A stretch of DNA of 64,000 bases from Nocardioides jensenii JCM 1364 = NBRC 14755 (GCF_001552535.1 NZ_BCRJ01000034.1:18614-82613); one strand, 5' to 3'. Shown: positions 35,915 through 44,699, counted from the first letter of the stretch. Program-made: numbers and translations. Notes: a model not told the origin generated them from the sequence alone.

Positions 35915-36544
35915 ATGCGCGCAATGGGCCTCACATTGGTCGTCGCACTCACGTTCGCTGGGTGTAGTGACGTTTCGCACCGCCACCAGTCGACGGACCC
36001 GCCTGATCCGGCCTTCGATCACTCCGCAGAGCCGATGCCCAAGGGCGTCAACGTCGTCAGCAGCCGAGACACGACGAGCAATCGTTTCTCAAAGCAAGGA
36101 GACGGCTTCCGATCGGAGAAGGGCGCGTGGACGCTTGTAGGCGGGAGTCGTGCGTACAAGAAGTGGCTTCTTTGCGGCGACGATCCTGAGACGCCCAGCG
36201 GTGAGATGTCCATCGCAGTCCCTCGCGGCGATGAGACCTACTTTGTGCGGTTGACGGCCCGCTGGACAGGACGCAGGCTCGCGGAGGTGATCGTGAGCCC
36301 CGGGAAGACGACGGTGATCTCGGTCCCGATATGCCAAGTTGGGCGTACCGGGTACGAGCTCTACTACGGCGCGGGGACCCGGTGGTACGGATACAAGTAC
36401 TTGTTTGGCCCCGAAGGCGCCTACAGTCAAGCGGGCGAGGTGTTCACGTTCGAAAGTGGTACGTCCTGGAGTGTTTCGCTGACACTCCAGCAGGGCGGGA
36501 ACCTCTCCAGCTCGGGCATGGAGTACGACCAGTTCCTGCACTGA
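35915..36544 (+). CDS. Orphan lipoprotein of unknown function
   Basis: The 209-residue protein begins with a short lipoprotein signal (lipobox FAGC, Cys about 17). No family was recognised. The mature region is rich in Tyr, Trp and Gly (GYELYYGAGTRWYGYKYLFG) and looks like a beta-sandwich. Codon usage is clearly less GC-rich at third positions than in neighbouring genes, which suggests horizontal acquisition. A TAACTT hexamer (35903-35908) six bases before the ATG fits a leaderless promoter; no Shine-Dalgarno sequence is present. An in-frame ATG at 35924 is the alternative start. Confidence 0.7.
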   Translation: MRAMGLTLVVALTFAGCSDVSHRHQSTDPPDPAFDHSAEPMPKGVNVVSSRDTTSNRFSKQGDGFRSEKGAWTLVGGSRAYKKWLLCGDDPETPSGEMSIAVPRGDETYFVRLTARWTGRRLAEVIVSPGKTTVISVPICQVGRTGYELYYGAGTRWYGYKYLFGPEGAYSQAGEVFTFESGTSWSVSLTLQQGGNLSSSGMEYDQFLH

Positions 36545-36630
36545 CTGGCATCCGGACGAGGTTGGACTGCAGGGAGAACCCGGCGATCAAGAAGGACAGC
36601 TGGGCATTCGGCTGGCAAGGCCAAACCAGG

Positions 36631-37413
36631 TCAGAGGTTGACCTTGATGTCCGCGCCCTTGCGGAGCTCCGCGACCAGAGCCTGCGCCGTCCGGCTCTGC
36701 TTGTCCGACTTCGCCTGCTCGACGATCTGGGACTTGACCTTGGCGAACGGCGGGATGGTCTGCTGCTGACCGCCCTGCTTGCCCAGCTTCTTCTGCTGCT
36801 GCACGGCGGCGTCATAGATCTTGCGGAGCTCGGCCTCGGTGGGCTTGATGGCGCCGGCCTCGTCCTCGACCAGCTGCTCCACCACGACCTGGGTCTTGAC
36901 CTGGCTGCGTACGACGTCCTCCGAGGTGCCCTGCTTCTCCAGGGCAGCGAGGAACTGATCGACCGAGGTCATCTGGTTCTGCTTGGCCAGGGCGCTCAGC
37001 TCGTCGTCGACATCCTGGTCGGTCGCCGAGATGCCGCGCTTGTCGGCCTCCTGCACGAGGAGCTCGGTCTCCACCAGGCTGTCGGCGATCTGCTTCTTCA
37101 GGGCGTCCTGGTCCGGCTGCTCGCCGCCCGACTGTGCCTGCATCGCGGCCTGTTGGAACTGGGCCTCGTAGATCGGGACGAACTCGTCCTTGGTGACCTC
37201 CTGGCCGTTGACCTCGGCCACGACGTCCGGGATGCCCTCGAGGTCAGGACCGCCAGCCTGCTGGCTTCCCTCTGAGCTCTCTTGTGAGGTCGGCTCCTCG
37301 GAGGTTCCCTTGCTGTCGGAATCCTTGTCGTCGCCACCGCATGCGGAGAGGGCGAGAAGGGCGGCGGCCAGTGTGACGCCGAGGACGGTCTTGGTGCGCT
37401 TGGAGTGATTCAT
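36631..37413 (-). CDS. SurA N-terminal domain lipoprotein (PrsA/SurA-like chaperone)
   Basis: The 260-residue protein starts at ATG 37413; upstream codons give a low-complexity peptide. The lipobox is LSAC (Cys about 24), followed by a Ser/Glu-rich linker (24-60) and a SurA_N-like helical domain (about 65-240: VAEVNGQEVTKDEFVPIYEA, then LVETELLVQEADKRGIS). The parvulin peptidyl-prolyl isomerase domain of PrsA/SurA is not evident at this length, so a chaperone-only role in folding exported proteins is likely. A TATGGT hexamer lies eight bases before the ATG. Confidence 0.85.
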   Translation of the reverse strand: MNHSKRTKTVLGVTLAAALLALSACGGDDKDSDSKGTSEEPTSQESSEGSQQAGGPDLEGIPDVVAEVNGQEVTKDEFVPIYEAQFQQAAMQAQSGGEQPDQDALKKQIADSLVETELLVQEADKRGISATDQDVDDELSALAKQNQMTSVDQFLAALEKQGTSEDVVRSQVKTQVVVEQLVEDEAGAIKPTEAELRKIYDAAVQQQKKLGKQGGQQQTIPPFAKVKSQIVEQAKSDKQSRTAQALVAELRKGADIKVNL

Positions 37414-37554
37414 CCATGTCGACCATACGGATCGCACCTGAGAAACCCGTCGAGACCCGGGTCTACGTCGTCTGCCGGAACCGGCGTACGACGTCTGCCA
37501 ACCGGGAGAGTCCGGCCTCTTGACCTGCGTGCTTCCACGATCAACTCTGAGGTC

Positions 37555-38223
37555 ATGGACACTCATCCGGTCGATGCCTCACACCCGTTGCTCACGTTCG
37601 GCCCGGTGGAGCTGGTGCGGGTCCAGGTCGGCTATCGCGCCGATCCCGAGGACGCGGCCCAGGAGCAGTTCCTGCTCGATCTCACGGTCCCGAAGTCGGG
37701 CAGCGCGGACGGCCAGGGCGCGTTCGACGAGCATCGGGCGCTCCGTGCCCTGGAGCCGGCCCTGCTCGCTGGAACGGACGCACCGCGGCACCACTCCCTG
37801 CACCAGCACCGGTCACACACCAGCTGGGGTGCCAGCCCGGGAGTGTTGGAGCTCGGGCTGCTCGTGACGACCGGCACCGAGCCGCGGGCAGCCGGCTCGC
37901 AGGCTCGGCTCGACGGTGTGACCCGTGCCTTCCGTGACCTGATGGAGCTGACCGGCCGATCGGAGCAGATGCCGACCACTCGGGATGCCGCGTTCGTCCG
38001 GGCCCGACGCGCAGCCGCGACGGCGTACGCCGTGGACTCGGAGAGACTGTCTCTCGGCGCGGAGGAGCACCATGCGGCCGAGAACGTCTGGGCCTTCACG
38101 TTTCGCGCGCCCGCCGGTGATGCCTTCGAGGTCCGGGTCGGCTTCGTCGACGGCTACGCCGGCTCGGTCTGGGTGCGGCACGAGCGCCAGCACGAGGTCT
38201 CGGACTCCATCGGCTCGGAATGA
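37555..38223 (+). CDS. Conserved-looking protein of unknown function
   Basis: The 222-residue protein has good actinobacterial codon bias and no signal peptide or transmembrane segment, so it is probably cytoplasmic. No domain was recognised. It is acidic with many His residues in the middle (PRHHSLHQHRSHTSWG) and a C-terminal beta-rich part (NVWAFTFRAPAGDAFEVRVG, then FVDGYAGSVWVRHERQHE). The ATG at 37555 follows GAGG by only two bases, so the start may be one codon group off. It is divergent from the SurA-like gene across a 141-base promoter region. Confidence 0.75.
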   Translation: MDTHPVDASHPLLTFGPVELVRVQVGYRADPEDAAQEQFLLDLTVPKSGSADGQGAFDEHRALRALEPALLAGTDAPRHHSLHQHRSHTSWGASPGVLELGLLVTTGTEPRAAGSQARLDGVTRAFRDLMELTGRSEQMPTTRDAAFVRARRAAATAYAVDSERLSLGAEEHHAAENVWAFTFRAPAGDAFEVRVGFVDGYAGSVWVRHERQHEVSDSIGSE

Positions 38224-38265
38224 CCTGATGAACGGAAAGTGAACGCCGGGCGGATTTCAGGGGCG

Positions 38266-38271
38266 TACCCT
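38266..38271 (+). promoter_or_regulatory. -10 element of a leaderless promoter
   Basis: TACCCT matches TANNNT and lies seven bases before the ATG of the Pr6Pr membrane protein gene at 38279; no Shine-Dalgarno sequence is present. A leaderless transcript is likely. Confidence 0.5.
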
Positions 38272-38278
38272 TGCCCGG

Positions 38279-38917
38279 ATGTCCACCACGACCCCGGCCC
38301 TGCGGCTCTGGCACCTGCTGATCGCCGCCTCCGCGTTCCTGGGCGTGACCTTGGCCGCACGTCAGTACGACGTCTGGTGGACGGCCCTGAGCCAACACGC
38401 CAGCCTCGCCGCCGGCTTCTGCTACCTCACGCTGAGTGCGGCGGCCCCGGCGACGGGACGCCAAGCGCGCGCCTGGACCTGGGTGCGCGGAGCCCTGGCC
38501 ACGCTGATGGTGCTCGTTTCACTCGCCTTCCTGGCGATGCAGCACGGCAACCTCCTCGACGGCTACTCAATCTTCGAGCACATCGTCACGCCGACCCTGG
38601 TCGTGATCGACTTCCTCGCCGTCGGCAGCGCGGGGCTGCACCTGCGGTGGTGGCATCCACTGACCTGGCTGATTCCTCCGCTGGCCTACCTCGGCTACTA
38701 CGTGATCGGCGACCTTAGCGTCTACCAAGCCCTTGATCCCGCGCAGCCCGTGGCCTTCACCAGGCACGTGCTCCTGCTGCTCGCCCTCGTCCTCGCGGCT
38801 GGCTTCGGCTTGTACGCCGCAGTGGGGCCGGCGTACTCCTCGACGAAAAATCGCTTGGCCGGATGGTCGATCCGGCGATACTGGTGGGATGGCGTGGACG
38901 TCGGTGGGGGATCCTGA
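38279..38917 (+). CDS. Pr6Pr-family membrane protein
   Basis: The 212-residue protein has six predicted transmembrane helices (about 10-28, 38-56, 68-90, 98-120, 125-148, 160-182), with the layout of the Pr6Pr (FAR-17a/AIG1-like) family: FEHIVTPTLVVIDFLAVGS and HLRWWHPLTWLIPPLAYLGYYV. The last 25 residues (from about 188) run into sequence that belongs to a decayed neighbour, so the native C-terminus may have been changed by a deletion. The enzymatic role is unknown; some members of the superfamily are lipid hydrolases. Confidence 0.85.
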   Translation: MSTTTPALRLWHLLIAASAFLGVTLAARQYDVWWTALSQHASLAAGFCYLTLSAAAPATGRQARAWTWVRGALATLMVLVSLAFLAMQHGNLLDGYSIFEHIVTPTLVVIDFLAVGSAGLHLRWWHPLTWLIPPLAYLGYYVIGDLSVYQALDPAQPVAFTRHVLLLLALVLAAGFGLYAAVGPAYSSTKNRLAGWSIRRYWWDGVDVGGGS

Positions 38918-39646
38918 CTCGGCTGCTGTCGCCGGTGCCCCGGACCAACGGCTGCGTGCGATCGTGGCCGAAGGCCTCGCGCCGGCGGTGCTGCGCGAGC
39001 AGGCCGACCGCAGCCGGGAGCGGCTCGGCGTGGACCGGATCGACCTCTATACGCACACATCCCGGACTTCTGGCACGACACCCCACTTGTCGAGTCCGTC
39101 GCCGGATTCGGGGACCTTGTCGCCGACGGCACCGTGGGTCTGCTCGGGTTGAGCAACTTCTGGGGGTGGCAGCTCGAGCGCGCCCGACGACTGGCGGACG
39201 CCGCCGGAATCGCGCGAGCCGACGTGTTCCAGTACCACCACACCTACCTGCGCATGCGCACCGACATCGCCGGCCCGCGGTTCGGGCAAGACGGTGAGTT
39301 CGGCACCGCGGACGGATCGATCCTCAGCTACCTGCGTGCGGAGCCCGGCACCACGTTGGTCGGCTACTCGCCGCTCCTCAACGGCACCTACGTCCGGGAC
39401 GACAGGCGGCTGGACGAGGCCTACGACCACCCGGGTACGACACACCGGCTGGAGGCCCTCGCCAGCGTCGCCGACGAGACCGGCGCGACCCGGAACCAGG
39501 TCGTCCTGGCCTGGATGCTCGGAGGCGAGCTGCCCGTCGTCCCGCTGGTAGGTGTCTCCTCGTTGCCGCAGCTCGAGGAGGCGCTGGCTGCGGTCGACCT
39601 CGAGCTCACCGATGATCAGCGGCGACGTCTCGACGCGGCCCACTGA
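38889..39646 (+). pseudogene. Truncated, frameshifted aldo/keto reductase
   Basis: Aldo/keto reductase sequence begins without the N-terminal third (LRAIVAEGLAPAVLREQADR, then RERLGVDRIDLY). It loses one base near 39045-39052 and continues in another frame as AHIPDFWHDTPLVESVAGFG, then GTVGLLGLSNFWGWQLERAR, to a stop at 39644-39646. The barrel's first strands and the catalytic Asp/Tyr/Lys are missing. The 170-residue in-frame remainder from 39134 might be translated but could not be active. The remnant overlaps the end of the Pr6Pr gene. Confidence 0.75.
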
Positions 39647-39690
39647 GCTCGGGTCTTCAGGCAAGATGGGAGGGGCGAAAGGGGACTCAG

Positions 39691-40284
39691 TTGCGCGACA
39701 GGGTTGGGAAGCGATCGAACGCGAGGCTGCCGGAGAACATCGACCGGGTGCCGGGGCTGGCGGGCCGAGTCGCGCGCGAGTCGGGGACCCCGGACCTGCT
39801 CGGCGTGCTGAGGGGACTGCCGGTCCTGACCGTCATGCTGGTGGTGTCTGCCGTGCTGGTGCAGGTCACCTGGGCCCGTGTGGTGCTGATCCTCATGGCC
39901 GTGGCCAGCGTTGCCGGCGCCGTCGCCGAGTGGCGTCATGAGACGCGCCGAGCCGGTGCCCAAGCGCAGCTGCACGACCGCATCGAGCGAGTGCGGGGCC
40001 ACGGCACTCGCGTGCGCGCTGACGTCACCAAGATCGGTTTCGGCGGGCGGTGGCGCTACGGCGGGCCCGAGATCACGGTGACCGCAACGTTCACGACCGC
40101 CGCGGGTCGGCGTACGGTCACCGACACCGTGGTCACCGAGCCGGCCGACGCCCCGACGGTGGGCGGCACAGTGCTGGTCTGGTACGTCGGCGACGGCGGG
40201 CCCGGCGACGTCTACCTGGAAGTCGACCCGGAGAGCGTTCGGGATCCCGAGGCCGCGGAGCGCTACGACTACGGGCCTCTGTGA
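39691..40284 (+). CDS. DUF3592-like membrane protein of unknown function
   Basis: The 197-residue protein starts at TTG 39691, about six bases after a GGGGA Shine-Dalgarno-like sequence. It has two adjacent hydrophobic segments (about 44-62 and 63-82) and a C-terminal soluble domain (100-190) of beta strands resembling DUF3592: RVRGHGTRVRADVTKIGFGG, then ITVTATFTTAAGRRTVTDTV and VGGTVLVWYVGDG. Function unknown. The start codon is uncertain. Confidence 0.7.
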   Translation: MRDRVGKRSNARLPENIDRVPGLAGRVARESGTPDLLGVLRGLPVLTVMLVVSAVLVQVTWARVVLILMAVASVAGAVAEWRHETRRAGAQAQLHDRIERVRGHGTRVRADVTKIGFGGRWRYGGPEITVTATFTTAAGRRTVTDTVVTEPADAPTVGGTVLVWYVGDGGPGDVYLEVDPESVRDPEAAERYDYGPL

Positions 40285-40476
40285 CGCTGCTGGTCGCTCG
40301 GGAGATCAGCTCCGATGATCGAGTTGTGGCGCGTGAATGTCGGTGGTTGCGGGCACTATGAGCGTGAAGGCTCAAACCTGCGGGTTCTGGTCTGGGGACA
40401 ACTCGCCTCATTTGTCACACCCGTTCACAGTCGTCACCATCTTCGTGCAGGTGGGCGATTAAGGTCGTTTCGGGCG

Positions 40477-40482
40477 TAGAAT
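40477..40482 (+). promoter_or_regulatory. -10 element of a leaderless promoter
   Basis: TAGAAT is close to the consensus -10 and lies seven bases before the ATG at 40490 of the DUF222/HNH gene. No Shine-Dalgarno sequence and no clear -35 were found. This is the strongest of the leaderless promoters in the window. Confidence 0.6.
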
Positions 40483-40489
40483 TGTGCCT

Positions 40490-41818
40490 ATGACCAGCGG
40501 AAACTCTCACCCCAGCATGGGTCCCGGTGCGGGTCCTTTCTCGGGTCCCAGTGCGACCCCGGGCACGCACCCGGTGCTCGCCTGCGTCGCGAGCATCGAG
40601 AGTTCGCTGAAGTCGGTCGCCGACGTCAACCCGGCCTTCATGACCATCACGCAGAAGCGCACCGCGCTGCTCGAGCTGACCCGCCTCTCCTCCGAGCTCG
40701 AGTCCCTGCGGCTGCGGGTGATCGCGGCCTGCGACGACGTCGCCGAGGCCGACGGCGACCCGAACGTCGCGGCCTGGCTGGGCCCCCGCACCAACACCGG
40801 GTCCACGGCGAACCATCAGGCCGAGAAGCTCGCCACCTCCCTGGAGACCACCTGGACCGTGGTCGCCCGGGCACTGGCTTCGGGTGCGGTGAACCTGGAA
40901 CAGGCCAAGGTGATCGTGGCCGCCCTGGACCGGGTCCGTGACGCTGACGTGCCGCCGGGGGTGATCGCGGCCGCCGAGGCCCACCTGGTCGAACTCGCCA
41001 CCAAGCACACTCCGAAGGAGCTACGGATCCTGGGCCGGAAGATCCTCTCCATCGTGGCCGCCGAACTGGTCGAGGACGAGGAGCGCAAGAAGGTCGAGGA
41101 AGAAGAACGCCGCGCGAACGCGAAGTCCCGGTTGACGTTCAAGAAGAACGGCGACGGCACCGTCGAGTTGCGGGCCACGATGTCGCAGGCCACCGCCACG
41201 AGGCTCAAGACGGTGTTGAACTCATGGACCTCACCCCGTCACCAGAACACGGCCGCTGGTGGGGGTGCTGCTCCGTTGACCGATCCCGCGACGGGAAAGA
41301 AGATTCCCTTCGACCAGCGCCGCGGCCTGGCGTTCGAGGCGTTCTTGGAGGGCCTGGACCCCGACGCGCTGCCGGTCCATGCCGGCAATGGCACCACGTT
41401 GGTGATCACCATGGACCTGGCCGACCTGTTGGCCGGGGTCGGGGTGGGCACGTTGCCTGATGGCAACAAGATGTCGGCCTCCCAGATCCGACGGTTGGCG
41501 TGCAACGCGACGTTGGTGCCGGCGGTGTTGGACGGCCAGTCCGAGGTGTTGGACTGGGGGCGTGGGAAGCGGTTGTTCACCGGGCCCCAGATCGCCGCGA
41601 TGGGGGTCCGGGACAAGACCTGTCGGGCCGAGGGGTGCCCGATGCCGGCCAAGTGGTGCGAAGCCCACCATTTCACCAAGCCCTGGGCCCAAGGCGGCAC
41701 TACCGACGTCAAGGACGGCAAACTCCTCTGCCCCTGGCACCATCACCGGGCCCACGACGACACCTACGACAAGACCCACCTGACCAACGGCGACGTCCGA
41801 TTCCGCAAGCGGACCTGA
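40490..41818 (+). CDS. DUF222/HNH endonuclease domain protein (13E12 repeat family)
   Basis: The 442-residue protein has the DUF222 helical domain (about 30-330) and a C-terminal HNH nuclease domain (about 370-435) with CRAEGCPMPAKWCEAHHFTK, the HH pair and CPWHHHRAHD, including cysteines for structural zinc. A Lys/Glu-rich coiled segment (DEERKKVEEEERRANAKSR) sits in the middle. The family is multicopy in Nocardioides, Mycobacterium and relatives and is thought to be a mobile or selfish nuclease, but its biological role is unsettled. ATG 40490 follows a TAGAAT -10 element and is preferred over an in-frame GTG at 40484. Confidence 0.93.
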   Translation: MTSGNSHPSMGPGAGPFSGPSATPGTHPVLACVASIESSLKSVADVNPAFMTITQKRTALLELTRLSSELESLRLRVIAACDDVAEADGDPNVAAWLGPRTNTGSTANHQAEKLATSLETTWTVVARALASGAVNLEQAKVIVAALDRVRDADVPPGVIAAAEAHLVELATKHTPKELRILGRKILSIVAAELVEDEERKKVEEEERRANAKSRLTFKKNGDGTVELRATMSQATATRLKTVLNSWTSPRHQNTAAGGGAAPLTDPATGKKIPFDQRRGLAFEAFLEGLDPDALPVHAGNGTTLVITMDLADLLAGVGVGTLPDGNKMSASQIRRLACNATLVPAVLDGQSEVLDWGRGKRLFTGPQIAAMGVRDKTCRAEGCPMPAKWCEAHHFTKPWAQGGTTDVKDGKLLCPWHHHRAHDDTYDKTHLTNGDVRFRKRT

Positions 41819-41887
41819 GCCATACCCGAATGGCCGCAGCCGCAGTGCAGATCGGGGCGTCCTCTGGCGCGCCCAGACCTCTGAGAC

Positions 41888-41922
41888 TGGTCTCGACACG
41901 GTCGCTGCGCGAGATCGTCAAC
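41888..41922. repeat. Possible REP-like intergenic element
   Basis: The segment contains GTCTCGACACGGTCGCTGCG, then CGAGATC, with TCTCG (41891-41895) able to pair with CGAGA (41910-41914). Similar 'tctcgacac-gctcgctgcgc' sequences are often seen scattered between genes in actinomycetes near DUF222 genes. Only one copy is in this window, so the repeat nature is inferred. Confidence 0.3.
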
Positions 41923-41974
41923 GACGAAGGAGGGGCGTGATGGAGGCACAGCCAACCCCACACCCTGGGAGCCG

Positions 41975-42814
41975 TCACATCTCTTCGTGGGTGTTCGGGT
42001 CGCCGTCGAAGAGCCGACCGTCCGGGCGACCAAGGGCCGTGATCGCCGCGACCTCGTCGTCGGTGAGGGTGAAGTCGAAGATGGCCAGGTTCTCCTGCTG
42101 GCGAGCGGGAGTGCCGGACTTCGGAATCGGCAGCGCGCCGAGCTGCACCTGCCAGCGCAGGATGACCTGGGCCGGCGTCACGTCGTGGGCCTCGGCGGCA
42201 TCACGCACCGGTGCCTCGTCGAACGGTGCGTTGCGTTTGCCCAGGGGGCTCCACGACTGGGTCTGGATCTCGCGGCTCTCGTTCGTCACCCGCATCTCGG
42301 TCTGCGGGAACCACGGGTGCAGCTCGAGCTGGTTGACCGCCGGGGTGACACCGGTCTCGGCGACAATGCGGTCGAGATGCTCGGCGGTGAAGTTCGAGAC
42401 CCCGATCGAGCGCACCAGTCCCTGCTCCCGCAGGTCGACCAGGGCACGCCACGCTTCGGCGTACTTGTCGACGCTGGGGTTCGGCCAGTGGATCAGGTGC
42501 AGGTCGAGGTGGTCGACGCCGAGGCGTTGCAGCGACTCCTTGGTGGAGGCGATCGCGTCGTCGTACCCGTGGTGCCGGCCGGGCACCTTGCTGGTGAGGA
42601 ACACCTCGTCGCGCGGGATCCCCGAGTCCCGCACCGCCCGGCCGACCTCCTCCTCGTTGCCGTAGTTCACGGCCGTGTCGAGGAGTCGGTAGCCGGCATC
42701 GATGGCGCTGCGGATCGCATCGACACCCTCGGTGCCGGTCAGCGTGTGGGTGCCGAAACCGACCGCCGGGAGCGTCGCGCCGTCGTTGAGGGTGAGTGTG
42801 GGAATGTCGCTCAT
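41975..42814 (-). CDS. Aldo/keto reductase (2,5-diketo-D-gluconate reductase-like)
   Basis: The 279-residue protein has the complete AKR tetrad: Asp46 and Tyr51 (LLDTAVNYGNE), Lys76 (LTSKVPG) and His109 (LIHWPNP). The NADPH-binding IPKSGTPARQQENLAIFDF is near the C-terminus. It should be an NADPH-dependent reductase of small aldehydes or ketones in the cytoplasm. A TAACCT -10 hexamer lies six bases before the ATG, again leaderless. It is intact, unlike the decayed AKR at 38889-39646, which belongs to a different AKR subgroup. Confidence 0.95.
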   Translation of the reverse strand: MSDIPTLTLNDGATLPAVGFGTHTLTGTEGVDAIRSAIDAGYRLLDTAVNYGNEEEVGRAVRDSGIPRDEVFLTSKVPGRHHGYDDAIASTKESLQRLGVDHLDLHLIHWPNPSVDKYAEAWRALVDLREQGLVRSIGVSNFTAEHLDRIVAETGVTPAVNQLELHPWFPQTEMRVTNESREIQTQSWSPLGKRNAPFDEAPVRDAAEAHDVTPAQVILRWQVQLGALPIPKSGTPARQQENLAIFDFTLTDDEVAAITALGRPDGRLFDGDPNTHEEM

Positions 42815-42820
42815 GGCTTC

Positions 42821-42826
42821 AGGTTA
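42821..42826 (-). promoter_or_regulatory. -10 element of a leaderless promoter
   Basis: Minus-strand TAACCT fits TANNNT and lies six bases before the AKR start at 42814. No Shine-Dalgarno sequence is present. Confidence 0.45.
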
Positions 42827-43045
42827 GGTCGCTGCAGGCTGCGACGAAACCTGCCCCGGCCACGACGAAACAGGTCCTGGAGCTCTCGGTCTCGGTGTGG
42901 CTGGCCGGGTGGCCCGCGTCGACGACCCCGCGGGAAGGGTGCTGAGAAAACGGATAGTGCGAAAACCGAAACGGCGGCCGGTCAGTTCTGGGAGCGTGTT
43001 GGCATACCCAAATTGTGGTATCTCGGGATCATCCAGGAGGCCCCC

Positions 43046-44134
43046 TTGTTCCCGCTTCGCAAGCCGACGTCGAAGTCGGCTCTCATCGCGCTCGGCACGG
43101 TCGGCGCACTCATCGTCCTCACGCCGACGACCGCAGTCGCCGCCCGCCTCATCGACAGCTCCGACATCAAGAACCAGTCCATCCAGTCGTGGGACATCGC
43201 CCCCGACGGCATCGGCAGGTCCGAGCTGCGCTCGGGCTCGGTCGGATGGGATCAGCTGGACACGCGCACGCGCGCCAGGATCGTGGCGCTGGCCGGCAAG
43301 GACGGAAGGAATGGCACGAACGGTGCCGACGGTGAGGACGGTGCCACCGGTGCGAACGGCGCCGACGGTGCGGACGGCCTGAACGGCGCCGACGGCACGA
43401 ACGGCCTGAACGGGGCAGACGGTGCCGACGGCACGAACGGCTCCGACGGTGCTGATGGTGCGGACGGCGCCGACGGCCCGTCGGCCTACGACCTGGCGGT
43501 GGCCAACGGCTTCTCCGGCACCGTGCCGGCCTGGCTGGTGTCCCTGGTCGGAGCGACCGGGCCCCAGGGCGTGACCGGGCCGGCCGGTGAGGACGGAGCG
43601 ACCGGGCCCGCGGGTCCGGCAGGTCCGGCAGGCCCCCCGGGACCGATCGGAGCCACAGGACCCGCAGGTCCTGTGGGACCGGCCGGGGGAGGGACCGTGC
43701 TCAAGGACGGCAACGGCGCCGCCATCGGCAAGATCCAGTCGGTCACGCGCAACTCCGTCACCGTCCTGACCAGCAACGGCTACATGCTCGCCATCGGTTG
43801 GGACGGCAGCATCGCTCCGGCGCAGGCCTACTACACCGGCGCCAACTGCACCGGGACCGCGTACCTGAACTCCGGCGGCCCCAACCCGTCGTGGCTCTAC
43901 GCCAAGACGCTGGTCTACCTGGGCAGCGCGAACACCTTGGCCGTGCCCGCGGCTCTGGATGGCAGCGGCGCCGCAGCCAACACCGGGGTGAATGCGGCCG
44001 CCATCGACAACCCCACGTGTGGCACCAGTGTGGGATCCAGGAATGGGTGGGAGCTGAAGCCGACCACGGCCGCCAACACCGGGCTGCCGGCAGGCGTGGT
44101 CAACCAGATCGCGACTCCGCTGTCGGTGTCCTGA
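43046..44134 (+). CDS. Exported collagen-like protein
   Basis: The 362-residue protein starts at a TTG preceded by AGGAGG (43035-43040, five-base spacing). A signal peptide spans 1-33. After the segment LIDSSDIKNQSIQSWDIAPD there are two collagen-like Gly-X-Y blocks. The first (about 85-146) is unusual: proline-poor and rich in Asn and Asp (GADGTNGLNGADGADGTNGS). The second (about 171-215) is classical (GPAGPAGPAGPPGPIGATGP). Between them lies a spacer, SAYDLAVANGFSGTVPAWLV, that often accompanies collagen-like repeats. The C-terminal 150 residues form a beta-rich domain with two cysteines. A surface or extracellular fibre-forming role is inferred. No cell-wall anchor is seen. Confidence 0.88.
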   Translation: MFPLRKPTSKSALIALGTVGALIVLTPTTAVAARLIDSSDIKNQSIQSWDIAPDGIGRSELRSGSVGWDQLDTRTRARIVALAGKDGRNGTNGADGEDGATGANGADGADGLNGADGTNGLNGADGADGTNGSDGADGADGADGPSAYDLAVANGFSGTVPAWLVSLVGATGPQGVTGPAGEDGATGPAGPAGPAGPPGPIGATGPAGPVGPAGGGTVLKDGNGAAIGKIQSVTRNSVTVLTSNGYMLAIGWDGSIAPAQAYYTGANCTGTAYLNSGGPNPSWLYAKTLVYLGSANTLAVPAALDGSGAAANTGVNAAAIDNPTCGTSVGSRNGWELKPTTAANTGLPAGVVNQIATPLSVS

Positions 44135-44140
44135 CCAGCG

Positions 44141-44182
44141 CTGCGCTGAGGGGAGGGGCCAGCCGGCTCCCCCTCAGCGCAG
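44141..44182 (+). terminator. Strong GC-rich hairpin after the collagen-like gene
   Basis: CTGCGCTGAGGGG (44141-44153) and CCCCTCAGCGCAG (44170-44182) are perfectly complementary over 13 bases around a 16-base loop, six bases after the stop codon. This is a clear terminator-type hairpin although no T-run follows. Confidence 0.7.
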
Positions 44183-44322
44183 GTCTGGCAGGTGAGGTGA
44201 GCCGGATCTGCTTGCGTCACACCCGAGAGATGACCTCTTGACCGGGCGGTCAATCAAGGCGCATTCTGGGACTGGTTGATCCGCCTCAGGACGACGGATT
44301 CGGTTGGAAAAGAGGATCAGTC

Positions 44323-44685
44323 ATGCAGAAGTGGACTCGATGGCAGGCCTGGGTGGCGCTGGTGGCGGGCGCATACGCCCTGTTGTCACCGATCTGGACC
44401 GACACGGACACGGCCGCGACCTGGACGATGGTGGTCCTGGGTGTCGTGACCATGGCGGTCTCGCTGTGGGCGTTGGCCATGCCGGAGGACAAGATCTCCG
44501 AGTATGCGCTCGTGGTCATGGGCGTCCTGTTCATCATCGCGCCGTGGGTGATGGGCTTCGCCGACATCGACGCGATGGCACTGACGGCATGGATCGTCGG
44601 CGCGATCACGCTCATCGTCGGTGTGCTCGAAGCGCCGCAGATCGAGCATCGGTTGCACCTGCACCGCGGGCCGATCGCGCACTAG
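44323..44685 (+). CDS. SPW-repeat membrane protein
   Basis: The 120-residue protein has four transmembrane helices arranged as two SPW repeats (WVALVAGAYALLSPIWTDTD and VVMGVLFIIAPWVMGFADID). SPW proteins are small membrane proteins of unknown function in actinobacteria and proteobacteria. AGAGGA precedes the ATG by six bases. The stop lies 14 bases before the TetR gene, so the two are probably co-transcribed. Confidence 0.9.
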   Translation: MQKWTRWQAWVALVAGAYALLSPIWTDTDTAATWTMVVLGVVTMAVSLWALAMPEDKISEYALVVMGVLFIIAPWVMGFADIDAMALTAWIVGAITLIVGVLEAPQIEHRLHLHRGPIAH

Positions 44686-44699
44686 ATCGCGCCTCGTCT

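Noticed and set aside
40490..41818. Insertion sequence or transposase
   Set aside because: The HNH/DUF222 protein is not a transposase, and no terminal inverted repeats or target duplications were seen around it.
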